64,000 bases of DNA, from contig NZ_CP014634.1 in assembly GCF_001586215.1 (NCBI RefSeq), forward strand, positions 2,666,001 through 2,730,000, written 5' to 3'. The translations under genes and the position numbers were made by a program. How positions within the stretch are numbered: position 1 is the first letter of the stretch; each line of letters opens with the position of its first letter. The notes beneath the pieces are model-generated. The model was not told where the DNA came from. It saw only the letters and a program-made list of their open reading frames with translations, and did no database searches. Below are positions 45,890 to 54,216 of the stretch, in pieces. This DNA is from Corynebacterium simulans (GTDB lineage Bacteria > Actinomycetota > Actinomycetes > Mycobacteriales > Mycobacteriaceae).

Positions 45890-46252
45890 ATGGGAACGTG
45901 GGATGTAGGACCTTTCGATAATCACGCGGCGTGCGACCTGCTCGCCGCCATTCGTGATGGCTCCTTCGATTTCGAACGTTTCAAGCGCATGTGCGCCGCC
46001 CCGCCGCTCGACGTCGACGAGGCCGAGGTGGTCATTGCCCTTGGCATGTTGGCCAAGACTTCACCTGAACATTTGCCCCAGGGTATTAGCGCAGAAAGCA
46101 TCAACGCGCTCTACAAGCCGCAGTCGCGGGCGTGGTTGCGCAAGCAGATTAACGCCACCCTCGACCCGGATACCTCTTCCGTGTACGCACTGTGGGAACC
46201 CACCGGCGAGCTAGAGACGTGGATTATGGCTGTGCGCGCTGCATTGCCCTAA
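45890..46252 (+). CDS. DUF4259 domain protein
   Basis: A DUF4259 family protein with unknown function. The family signature is at the start, MGTWDVGPFDNHAACDLLAA, which fixes the ATG at 45890. Length is 120 residues. The middle has EVVIALGMLAKTSPEHLPQG and the end SSVYALWEPTGELETWI. No signal peptide or membrane segment. TATTGT ends 8 bp before the ATG, suggesting a leaderless transcript. It lies between coaE and uvrB. Confidence 0.75.
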   Translation: MGTWDVGPFDNHAACDLLAAIRDGSFDFERFKRMCAAPPLDVDEAEVVIALGMLAKTSPEHLPQGISAESINALYKPQSRAWLRKQINATLDPDTSSVYALWEPTGELETWIMAVRAALP

Positions 46253-46257
46253 AACGC

Positions 46258-46263
46258 TAGACT
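46258..46263 (+). promoter_or_regulatory. Putative leaderless -10 (TAGACT) of uvrB
   Basis: TAGACT ends 7 bp before the ATG at 46271 and starts 5 bp after the previous stop. I see no clear LexA box beside it. Confidence 0.5.
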
Positions 46264-46270
46264 TGCGGGC

Positions 46271-48364
46271 ATGGCATTTGCAGCGGAACATCCAATTTTG
46301 CCGGTCTCTGAGCATCGCCCAGTGAGCGAGGTGGAGCGTCGCTCCGCCGAATTCAAGGTGGAATCAGAGTTTGAACCCTCCGGAGACCAGCCCTCCGCTA
46401 TCGCGGAGCTAGACGCGCGCCTGCGCCGTGGCGAAAGCGACGTCGTGCTCATGGGCGCTACCGGTACCGGTAAGTCGGCAACGGCGGCCTGGCTGATTGA
46501 GCAACAGCAGCGCCCCACGCTGGTAATGGCACCGAACAAGACCCTGGCGGCACAGCTTGCTAACGAGCTGCGCCAGCTCCTGCCGCATAACGCCGTGGAG
46601 TACTTCGTCTCTTACTATGACTACTACCAGCCCGAGGCCTATATCGCGCAGACCGATACCTACATCGAGAAGGATTCCTCCATCAACGAGGACGTCGAGC
46701 GCCTACGTCACTCTGCCACTTCGTCGCTGCTGTCCCGCCGCGACGTCGTCGTAGTTTCCTCCGTTTCGTGCATTTACGGCTTGGGTACCCCGCAGTCCTA
46801 CCTGGACCGCTCGGTGGTCATTGAGGAAGGCGAGGAGATCGACCGCGACCGCTTCCTGCGCCTTTTGGTAGATATCCAATACGAGCGCAACGACGTCGGC
46901 TTTACCCGCGGTACCTTCCGTGTCAAAGGCGATACCGTGGATATTATTCCGGCATATGAGGAGCGTGCGGTGCGCATTGAGTTCTTCGGCGACGATGTCG
47001 ATGAGCTTTACTACATCCACCCGCTGACCGGTGACGTCTTAGAACGCGTCGACGAGGTGCGCATCTTCCCGGCGACGCACTACGTGGCGGGTCCGGAGCG
47101 CATGGCCAAGGCTGTGGAAGACATCAAGGCGGAGCTGGCTGAGCGCCTGGAGGATCTAGAAAATCGCGGCAAGCTGCTCGAAGCCCAGCGCCTGCGCATG
47201 CGCACCGAGTATGACCTCGAGATGATCGAGCAGGTGGGCTTTTGCTCAGGCATCGAGAACTACTCCCGCCATATCGACGGCCGCCCGGCAGGTTCTGCGC
47301 CGGCCACGCTGCTGGATTACTTCCCGCAGGACTTCCTGACCATCATCGACGAGTCCCACGTGACGGTTCCGCAGATCGGCGGCATGTTTGAAGGCGATAT
47401 GTCGCGCAAGCGCAACCTCGTGGAGTTTGGCTTCCGCCTTCCTTCGGCCACGGATAACCGCCCGCTGACCTTTGACGAGTTCGAAGAGCGTGTGGGCCAG
47501 ACCGTCTATATGTCTGCTACTCCGGGCAACTACGAGCTGACTGCCTCCCAGGGCGAGTATGTCGAGCAGGTCATTCGCCCAACCGGCCTGATCGACCCAA
47601 AGGTGACGGTCAAGCCCACCAAGGGGCAGATCGACGATCTCATCGACGAGATCCGCACCCGGACCGCAAAGCAGGAACGCGTGCTCGTTACCACCCTGAC
47701 CAAGCGCATGGCCGAGGACCTCACCGACTATCTCTTGGAACACGGCGTCAAGGTCCGTTACTTACATTCGGACATCGACACCCTACAGCGCGTGGAGCTG
47801 CTGCGTCAGTTGCGCCTTGGTGAATACGACGTCCTCGTGGGCATCAACCTCCTGCGCGAGGGCCTTGACCTTCCGGAGGTCTCTCTGGTGGCCATCCTGG
47901 ATGCGGACAAGGAGGGCTTCCTGCGCTCGACCACCTCGCTCATCCAGACTATCGGCCGTGCGGCTCGAAATGTCTCGGGCGAGGTCATCATGTACGCGGA
48001 CAAAATCACCGAGTCCATGCAAGAGGCCATTGATGAGACCGAGCGCCGCCGTGAAAAGCAGATTGCCTATAACAAGGAACACGGCATCGACCCGCAGCCG
48101 CTGCGCAAGAAGATTGCGGACATCTTGGACCAGGTCTACGAATCCGATGGGGAAGAGCAGGACTCCGCCGACCCAGCGGCGATGGTGGACAAACCCGACG
48201 TTTCGAGCATGGCTGCCGACGAAGTGCAAAAGCTTATCGACGACCTCACCGCCCAAATGGGGGCTGCGGCCCGCGAGTTGAAGTTCGAATTGGCGGGTCG
48301 TTTGCGTGACGAAATTGCCGATTTGAAGAAGGAAATGCGTGGCCTGAAAGAGGCGGGAATCTAG
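46271..48364 (+). CDS. uvrB: Excinuclease ABC subunit B
   Basis: Damage-verifying helicase-like subunit of nucleotide excision repair. Walker A is [13 protein letters not shown] near residue 62. The beta-hairpin [11 protein letters not shown] follows, then [11 protein letters not shown] (Walker B) and later [15 protein letters not shown] with [10 protein letters not shown]. The C-terminal UVR domain is [19 protein letters not shown]. Length is 697 residues, including about 28 extra at the N-terminus. uvrA is 6 kb downstream on the same strand. Confidence 0.97.
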   Translation: MAFAAEHPILPVSEHRPVSEVERRSAEFKVESEFEPSGDQPSAIAELDARLRRGESDVVLMGATGTGKSATAAWLIEQQQRPTLVMAPNKTLAAQLANELRQLLPHNAVEYFVSYYDYYQPEAYIAQTDTYIEKDSSINEDVERLRHSATSSLLSRRDVVVVSSVSCIYGLGTPQSYLDRSVVIEEGEEIDRDRFLRLLVDIQYERNDVGFTRGTFRVKGDTVDIIPAYEERAVRIEFFGDDVDELYYIHPLTGDVLERVDEVRIFPATHYVAGPERMAKAVEDIKAELAERLEDLENRGKLLEAQRLRMRTEYDLEMIEQVGFCSGIENYSRHIDGRPAGSAPATLLDYFPQDFLTIIDESHVTVPQIGGMFEGDMSRKRNLVEFGFRLPSATDNRPLTFDEFEERVGQTVYMSATPGNYELTASQGEYVEQVIRPTGLIDPKVTVKPTKGQIDDLIDEIRTRTAKQERVLVTTLTKRMAEDLTDYLLEHGVKVRYLHSDIDTLQRVELLRQLRLGEYDVLVGINLLREGLDLPEVSLVAILDADKEGFLRSTTSLIQTIGRAARNVSGEVIMYADKITESMQEAIDETERRREKQIAYNKEHGIDPQPLRKKIADILDQVYESDGEEQDSADPAAMVDKPDVSSMAADEVQKLIDDLTAQMGAAARELKFELAGRLRDEIADLKKEMRGLKEAGI

Positions 48365-48420
48365 CGTGCTGCGGTGACGACAAACGGCGCCAAAAGTGAG
48401 AAAAACAGCACTTTCCATTC

Positions 48421-48534
48421 GGGGTATAAAATGCCACGTTGCGCAACGGACAGGTCACAAAGTTGTTAAACTTACGTTTGCGCCTTTATAAGGATTAGCA
48501 ATTTGCACATTCTGCATCATCATTTGGGGTATAA
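48421..48534 (+). promoter_or_regulatory. usp upstream region with repeated GGGGTATAA and a palindrome
   Basis: GGGGTATAA occurs at 48421-48429 and 48526-48534. Between them lie a perfect palindrome CGTTGCGCAACG (48437-48448) and a TANANT hexamer TAAACT (48467-48472). These may form the control region of the stress-protein gene. Which element is used is not clear. Confidence 0.4.
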
Positions 48535-48555
48535 GGCCCCTGAAGAAAGGTCATC

Positions 48556-48996
48556 ATGAGCGATTACAAGAAGATCGTGGTCGGCACTGACGGTTCCAAG
48601 TCCTCCCTCCTGGCAGTGGAGCGCGCCGCTAAGATCGCCGCCGCATTCGATGCAACTCTTATCATCGGTTGCGCTTATTACGAGAACCAGGAGCAGGCTT
48701 CCAAGACCCTGCGCCAAGATTCCGTGACCATTCTGGGTGACCAGAAGGCAGAGGCTAACCTCACCACCGGCAAGGAGCACGCTGAGAAGTTCGGTGCCAC
48801 CAAGGTAGAGACCGCCGTCCGCCCGGGCACCCCGGTCCAGGCTCTGATGTCCATCGTTAATGACAATCAGGCTGAGCTGCTCGTCGTTGGTAACCGCGGC
48901 ATCAACTCCCTGACCGGCCGCCTGCTGGGGTCCGTACCGGCTGACGTCGCTCGCCAGTCTGACTGCGACGTCATGATTGTTCACACCGTGAGCTAA
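48556..48996 (+). CDS. Universal stress protein (UspA family)
   Basis: Cytosolic USP-fold protein, single domain of 146 residues. The start KIVVGTDGSKSSLLAVERA is typical. The ATP-binding motif G-2x-G-9x-G-S is present as GNRGINSLTGRLLGS near residue 115, so it belongs to the nucleotide-binding class. AAAGG lies 7 bp before the ATG. The long upstream region with repeats suggests stress control. A bidirectional terminator follows. Confidence 0.92.
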   Translation: MSDYKKIVVGTDGSKSSLLAVERAAKIAAAFDATLIIGCAYYENQEQASKTLRQDSVTILGDQKAEANLTTGKEHAEKFGATKVETAVRPGTPVQALMSIVNDNQAELLVVGNRGINSLTGRLLGSVPADVARQSDCDVMIVHTVS

Positions 48997-49010
48997 TTTC
49001 TCGCTTTAAG

Positions 49011-49053
49011 AAAGCCCAGTCAGATTCCCTCGCGGGGAATCTGACTGGGCTTT
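49011..49053. terminator. Bidirectional terminator between usp and the App1-like gene
   Basis: A 19-bp perfect stem (49011-49029 with 49035-49053), flanked by A residues on one side and T residues on the other, serves both converging genes. Confidence 0.9.
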
Positions 49054-49062
49054 TCGCTTGTG

Positions 49063-50127
49063 CTACTCGACGTCGTCGGTCTCCGGTGCGTCCTTTGCAA
49101 ACGCCTCAGCCTCAAGCTCCGCCGAAATCTTGTGCATCTGTGCGGCGAGCTCCGACCCATCCCCGCCCTGGATGAGGGGGATGCTAAACGAGCCTTCCTC
49201 GTTGGCGTCGGCAAGCGGGCCCAGTGAACCGTGGGAGAGCAACTGCTCCTGCGGCGAAAGGTTGCGGATGGCCACCGCGGCCACGCGGTCTGGGTGCTCG
49301 TTCGCGGCATCACCGTAGGTGAGCGAATCGTGCTGGCCATCGTCACCGATGAGCAGCCACTTCATCCATGGGAAAGCGATAAAGAGGTTACGCAGCTGCA
49401 CGCGCTTGTGCTCCTGGCCGTTTCGGAAAAGCCCGGTGGGGGTAGGGCCCCAGTCAGTCAGCAGGAGTGGACCACGCGGGAAGCCGTTGTGCTCCATGAA
49501 GCTGACCAAGGTGTCGTAGGTATTCCACGCGCCGGTGGACAGATAAATGAAAGGCATCTCCGGGTGCTGTTCCTGCAACTGCTGATAGAAGCGCGCCATG
49601 CCTTCAACCGGCTGGCGGGTGTTGGTGCGCTTGACCCAAGAGTTCCAGGCCGCAGTCATCGCACGCGGCAACCACGTCACCATGACGGTGTCATCGATAT
49701 CGCTGACGACGCCCAGCGGAGAGTCCTCAGAAACGATGAGCACCTCGGAGGTAATGGGCTCGGCGCCGTCTGCCTCGATGACGACCTCGTGCCAGCCGGC
49801 ACCTAGGCCATGCTCGTGGACCAAGATATCGATATAGCCGTTGTAATTGGTCCGGCCGTGGACGGTCTTGCCATTGACCGTGACACGGACGTCGAGGTTG
49901 TTTACCTGAATCGTGAAAAACTGACGGTAACCGCGCTGCGCCCACGTCTCCGTGGCCTCGGCCGCTGGATCATGCATGAGCACGCGGCCCAAGACGTGGA
50001 CGAATTCCGTGTTGCCGTATCCGGCATAACCCGTAAGTTCCGGCGTCCAGCCTTTGCGGGTGGTGCGCTCTAGCGCCGCCTTATTTGTGGCGCGTTCAAT
50101 TTTGCGTGCGATGTCAGATAAAGCCAT
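49063..50127 (-). CDS. App1-like phosphatase (DUF2183)
   Basis: Contains the catalytic domain of yeast phosphatidate phosphatase App1. The HAD-type motif DIDDTVMVT carries the nucleophile pattern DxDxT. WNSWVKRTNTRQPVEGM and FIYLSTGAWNTYDTL are typical of DUF2183. The later acidic motif is LLIGDDGQHD. Length is 354 residues from the ATG at 50127, chosen because TAGTCT lies 7 bp upstream; a GTG at 50133 is an alternative. The acidic C-terminal 40 residues look disordered. Lipid phosphatase activity in bacteria is inferred from family only. Confidence 0.82.
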   Translation of the reverse strand: MALSDIARKIERATNKAALERTTRKGWTPELTGYAGYGNTEFVHVLGRVLMHDPAAEATETWAQRGYRQFFTIQVNNLDVRVTVNGKTVHGRTNYNGYIDILVHEHGLGAGWHEVVIEADGAEPITSEVLIVSEDSPLGVVSDIDDTVMVTWLPRAMTAAWNSWVKRTNTRQPVEGMARFYQQLQEQHPEMPFIYLSTGAWNTYDTLVSFMEHNGFPRGPLLLTDWGPTPTGLFRNGQEHKRVQLRNLFIAFPWMKWLLIGDDGQHDSLTYGDAANEHPDRVAAVAIRNLSPQEQLLSHGSLGPLADANEEGSFSIPLIQGGDGSELAAQMHKISAELEAEAFAKDAPETDDVE

Positions 50128-50137
50128 GCCCACCAGA

Positions 50138-52369
50138 CTAGTGGAAAGTCTCTTGGAAGCGGCCGGCCAAGGTCAGCGTCTGTGTCGCACGCGTGAGCGC
50201 AACGTAGAGATTTTGCAGGCCCTGTGGCGAGGCGGCCACGATGGCATCAGGGTCAACGACCACCACGTGGTCGAACTCGAGCCCCTTGATCTCCTCGACG
50301 TTCTCGCGCGTGATGACGGCGTTCAATCGCCCGTCGGCATCGGTGAAAGTCCCCGGTGCGTGCGTTGCTGGCTGCGCGGTGAAGACGACTTCCGCGCCGT
50401 CGCGGACCGCCACGGCGGGAGCTGCCTCGGGGTTAATGAGCTCGAGGAGGGAATTGGCCAGCTCGGTAATCGGCTGCGGCGTGCGGTAGTTCACGGTCAG
50501 CTTGTGGTGGCGGAAGCGCTGGGCCACGAAGGGCTCAAGCGCTTCGGCCCAATCGTCTACGCCAGCGGGCGCTCCGGTTTGCGCGGTATCGCCCACGAGC
50601 GTCATCCAGCGCGAAGGGCTGCGGCGAAAGAGCATGCGCCATTCCATCGGACTTAATTCCTGGGCCTCGTCGACGATGATGTGGCCGTAGGCCCACGTGT
50701 AGTCTTCCTGGGCACGTTGCGCGGTGGTGCGGTTATCGCGCACCTCCTGGCGGCGGGCAAGGGTCTCAGCGTCGATGACGTCGTGTGCAGACAGGATCTC
50801 GGCGTCGAACATGTCATCGTCGTTGTCTGTGGAATCGGAGGAGGACAAGATGTCGAGCGCGTCTTCGGCGTCGGCAACTTGCTCGCGCCAGGCCTGATCC
50901 GCGGCAGCCTTTTCCTCCTCTGGATTCGGCATGCCGATGAGTACCGCGAGCTCGTCGAGGAGCGCGGCGTCGGAAGGCGCCCACGCGTCGCCCTGCACGC
51001 GGTACAGGCCGTCGCGGGTCTCGGTGTCGTAGTCCGGTGCCGCGGCGTCGATAAGCGCACGCGAAGATAGCAAATCCGCCAGTACTGCGCGCGGGTCCAG
51101 GGTAGGCCAGAACTCGTCGATGAGCTCGCGCACTTGTGGTTCCTCCGCCAGGTCATCGTGGAGCTGGTCGATGTCCGCGCGCGAGAGCAGGTTCTTGCCA
51201 CCTAGCGGGTCGGCACCAATCTTTTCAGCCATCTGCTGGGCGAGTGACTCCGTGAGATGTTCGGCGAAGGCCGCCTGCGCGTCATTGTGCGGCTTGCGCG
51301 AACGACGCGCGCGGGTGCGGGCCGCCTTAATCATCGCGGGGTCGACGGTCAGCTCCAAGTGCTCCGCGCGAATGCGGCGCGGGCCTTCGGGAAGCGTCTG
51401 GTTGTTCTTCACCGCGGCTGCGAGAATTTCCACCATCGCCTCCGAGCCTTTGATTTCGCGCGCGGCCAAAGACTCTTGGTGGGTGGGGCGAACGCCGGGG
51501 AAGAGCTCACCGATGGTGGAAAGAACCACGCCGGTTTCACCCAGTTCTGGAAGGACGCGCGAGATGTAGTCAAGGAAGGTGGAATTAGGCCCGACGATGA
51601 GCACGCCCGTGGCCGCCAGCTGCTCGCGATGGGTGTAGAGGAGATAGGCCACGCGGTGCAAAGCGACTGCGGTCTTGCCCGTCCCGGGACCACCTTCGAC
51701 CACGAGTACGCCGCGGGTGCTATCGCGGATAATCTCGTCTTGCTCGCGCTGAATGGTCTCCACGATGGATTCCATGTGGCCGGTGCGAGCACGCTGCAAC
51801 GCGTGATAGAGCGCGGACTCACTGGCGACGCCCGCGGTTTCTTCCGCCGCGCCAGCACCGGAGAGAACTTCATCGTTGATATCAGTTACGGTTCGGCCTT
51901 TGGTACGGATGTGGCGGCGGACCGTAACGCCCTCTGGCTGCGCAGTGGTGGCCAGGTAGAAAGGACGTGCCATCGGCGCGCGCCAGTCCAGCAGGAGAGT
52001 GCGGTAATCCTCTTCGCGGGCATCTAAGCCCATCCTGCCGATGTAGCGGCGGTCTAGGCCTTCTGCGGTGGGATTATCGCCTGGGGCATCGATATCGATG
52101 CGGCCGAAGACGAGGCCTAGCTGCGCGAGATTTAGACGGTCCAGCTTGGCTTGCAGGCCGTGGTACTCCGTTTCACGGCGGACTAGGGCATCCGCATCAG
52201 GCGTGTGCGGGTCCACTGCGGCCTGCACCTCGTTGAGGCGTTCGTTGGCTTGGGCGACCTCGTGGTCCAGCCTTGAAAAGAGGCTGTCAACGTAGGCCTG
52301 CTCAGCGGCAATCTCCTGTGCTACCTGCTCGTTCTGCGGGTGATTTGGGCTATGTTCTGGGGAGGCCAC
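50138..52369 (-). CDS. HelD/HelR-type UvrD-like ATPase, RNA polymerase recycling factor candidate
   Basis: Superfamily 1 ATPase of the HelD group, which removes stalled RNA polymerase from DNA; the actinobacterial HelR branch can protect against rifamycins. The N-terminal coiled coil (about 15-80) fits the arm that enters the RNA polymerase secondary channel. LLLDWRAPMARPFY, diagnostic of HelD, lies near 125-138. Walker A GGPGTGKTA is at 226-234. Late helicase motifs include HIIVDEAQELSPMEWRML and LYVALTRATQTL. Length is 743 residues. The GTG at 52369 is the best start but has no clear ribosome-binding site. It is 4 bp from the App1-like GTG alternative start. Confidence 0.85.
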   Translation of the reverse strand: MASPEHSPNHPQNEQVAQEIAAEQAYVDSLFSRLDHEVAQANERLNEVQAAVDPHTPDADALVRRETEYHGLQAKLDRLNLAQLGLVFGRIDIDAPGDNPTAEGLDRRYIGRMGLDAREEDYRTLLLDWRAPMARPFYLATTAQPEGVTVRRHIRTKGRTVTDINDEVLSGAGAAEETAGVASESALYHALQRARTGHMESIVETIQREQDEIIRDSTRGVLVVEGGPGTGKTAVALHRVAYLLYTHREQLAATGVLIVGPNSTFLDYISRVLPELGETGVVLSTIGELFPGVRPTHQESLAAREIKGSEAMVEILAAAVKNNQTLPEGPRRIRAEHLELTVDPAMIKAARTRARRSRKPHNDAQAAFAEHLTESLAQQMAEKIGADPLGGKNLLSRADIDQLHDDLAEEPQVRELIDEFWPTLDPRAVLADLLSSRALIDAAAPDYDTETRDGLYRVQGDAWAPSDAALLDELAVLIGMPNPEEEKAAADQAWREQVADAEDALDILSSSDSTDNDDDMFDAEILSAHDVIDAETLARRQEVRDNRTTAQRAQEDYTWAYGHIIVDEAQELSPMEWRMLFRRSPSRWMTLVGDTAQTGAPAGVDDWAEALEPFVAQRFRHHKLTVNYRTPQPITELANSLLELINPEAAPAVAVRDGAEVVFTAQPATHAPGTFTDADGRLNAVITRENVEEIKGLEFDHVVVVDPDAIVAASPQGLQNLYVALTRATQTLTLAGRFQETFH

Positions 52370-52402
52370 GACGGTTAATACACCTCAATACGCGAAGAGA
52401 TT

Positions 52403-52444
52403 GATAAAAACGACAACGGCCCAGCATACCTTGCTGGGCCGTTG
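52403..52444 (-). terminator. Intrinsic terminator of the DoxX gene
   Basis: A 13-bp perfect stem (52414-52426 with 52432-52444). Read on the reverse strand it is followed by TCGTTTTTATC. Confidence 0.9.
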
Positions 52445-52456
52445 GAGGTTAAAGGC

Positions 52457-53374
52457 TTAGTTCAGGCGGTCACCGAACTTGTTGATTGCCTTGTCGAGCT
52501 TCTTGGAAGCTTCCTTCTGCAGCTTCTCAGCGCGCTTGGAGGCCTTCTTGGCAGCACGCTTGTTGGCCTTGGTATCAACCTGTGCGCGAGCGAAGTCAGC
52601 GCGCTCCTGAGCCTTGGAAGCTGCCTTCACAGCTTTTTTGCGAGCCAGCTCAGCGTTTTCCTGGGCGGTGGACAGCCAGTCATCCTTGTTGTCATCGATG
52701 AAGCTCTTTGCCTGCTCGGCGCTGTCCTCGATGAAGGAGCGAGCGGAATCTACCAGGTCCTTGCCGGTTGCCTGCCAGTCATCCTTGTTGTCATCGACGT
52801 ATTCCTTAGCGCCCTCGAACCAATCGCTGGCCTTGGTGGAGAACTCATCGGCGCGGTCGGAGAGGTTATCAGCGAACTTCTGCTGCTCGGACTTGGTCGG
52901 CAGAGCCTTCTGGATCTTCTTGTTGGTGCGCTCTGCGGACTTGGATGCGCGCCATGCCAGGGAAGGCTTACCCTCGGTGTCCTGGGTAGCGATGAACAGT
53001 GCACCAAGCAGAGCGGTGTTGGTAATGAAACCGTTGCGGCGATTGTTCTTCTCCTCAGAATCCTCTGCTTCCCAGAAGGCGTTGCGGCCGAGGAGATTAG
53101 GCAGGGTAGAAAGCGCCAACACTGCTGCGGAGGTGCGCGGTGCCTTGCCCAGCGCCAGGGTGGAGCCGGCGCCGACCTTCAGGCCGCCGACTGCGCGGGC
53201 AGCCAGCTCTGGGTCGTTCGGGATGTAACCGGCGTACTGTGCCGGGACGACCTTGCGCAGACGCTGCAGAACGGACTCGGTCTCGGCTACGTGGTCGGAG
53301 GCGTTACGCAGGGTATCGACGCCGTCCCAGACAAAAACAGAAGCCAGCATAGGGCGAGCAAACTTACGAATCAC
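52457..53374 (-). CDS. DoxX-family membrane protein with long charged amphipathic tail
   Basis: The first 135 residues match DoxX proteins: IRKFARPMLASVFVWDGVDTL, then helices near 60-75, 80-95 and 117-130. The rest, about 170 residues, is a charged helical tail unusual for the family. It contains two copies of DDNKDDW at 194-200 and 227-233, exactly 33 residues apart. That fits three 11-residue helix repeats. The last 55 residues are strongly basic (KRAAKKASKRAEKLQKEASK). DoxX in mycobacteria takes part in a membrane oxidoreductase complex; the role here is unknown. The gene has its own terminator. Confidence 0.78.
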   Translation of the reverse strand: MIRKFARPMLASVFVWDGVDTLRNASDHVAETESVLQRLRKVVPAQYAGYIPNDPELAARAVGGLKVGAGSTLALGKAPRTSAAVLALSTLPNLLGRNAFWEAEDSEEKNNRRNGFITNTALLGALFIATQDTEGKPSLAWRASKSAERTNKKIQKALPTKSEQQKFADNLSDRADEFSTKASDWFEGAKEYVDDNKDDWQATGKDLVDSARSFIEDSAEQAKSFIDDNKDDWLSTAQENAELARKKAVKAASKAQERADFARAQVDTKANKRAAKKASKRAEKLQKEASKKLDKAINKFGDRLN

Positions 53375-53501
53375 TTGTTACTCCATTCGTTGAGATTCAT
53401 TGAGTAAAGTAATGAACTTCTCACCAGTGTACGGAAAACGCCGACCGCTGTGGGTGGAAACCGTGCTTATCCACCCACCACTTGGTGTACAAAGGTCGCA
53501 T

Positions 53502-54104
53502 CTACCAGCGGCGCTGCCACCATTCAGCAAGTTTTGGACGCTCCTCACCCAAAGTGGTGGATTTGCCGTGGCCGGGTCGCACGATGGCGGAATCTGGGTA
53601 GACATCGAAGATGCGCTCGTTGACGTCTTTATAAAGGCGTACAAAGTCACCTTCCGAATCGGTGCGGCCCACACCGCCGGGGAAGAGGCTGTCGCCCACG
53701 AAGAGATTCGTGGTCCCATCGATATCGACGGCGATGGCGACGCCGCCTGGGGTATGGCCGCGCAAAATAATCGCCGGGAATTCGTGGCCTGCGAAAGTCA
53801 GTGTGTCTCCCTGCTTCAACTCGACGTCGACAGGCGCCGGCATCGCAGGGGAGTCGAGGAAGGAGGCGTAGTGGGTAGCGCCGGTAGCTTTGATTACTTC
53901 CTTAGTGGCGCGGACATGGTCCCAGTGGCGGTGGGTAGTAAGCACGGCGCTAATGCGGACGCCGTTTTCCTTGGCCAAGTTGAGGAGTGCGGGAGCGTCA
54001 TCCGCGGCGTCGACAAGCAGTGCTTCTTCCCCGGCACAGATGAGGTAGCAGTTGTTGTCCATCTCGGACACGGAAATACTTTTGAGCTTTAGTGCGTTAT
54101 TCAT
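53502..54104 (-). CDS. MBL-fold metallo-hydrolase
   Basis: Metallo-beta-lactamase-fold enzyme of the glyoxalase II-like type, with unknown substrate. The metal motif THRHWDHV lies near residue 57. GHTPGGVAIAVDIDG and NLFVGDSLFPGGVGRT follow, with a final GHGKST. Length is 200 residues from the ATG at 54104. This start is chosen because TAGGGT lies 7 bp upstream, as in other leaderless genes here. An upstream in-frame start at 54140 is less likely. It diverges from uvrA. Confidence 0.82.
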   Translation of the reverse strand: MNNALKLKSISVSEMDNNCYLICAGEEALLVDAADDAPALLNLAKENGVRISAVLTTHRHWDHVRATKEVIKATGATHYASFLDSPAMPAPVDVELKQGDTLTFAGHEFPAIILRGHTPGGVAIAVDIDGTTNLFVGDSLFPGGVGRTDSEGDFVRLYKDVNERIFDVYPDSAIVRPGHGKSTTLGEERPKLAEWWQRRW

Positions 54105-54216
54105 GTGTCCAACCCTACGGGTAGATTTCGAGATAGACATTTTTCACTGGTCTGGCTGCTTATCCCCAACAGAACCTAGGATGGGCGCGAAGCTAGGCTG
54201 ACAAAGGAGGCAATAA

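Noticed and set aside
54105..54216. LexA (SOS) box between the MBL gene and uvrA
   Set aside because: I looked for a paired TTCGAA-type inverted repeat and found none. SOS control of uvrA or uvrB cannot be claimed from this sequence.
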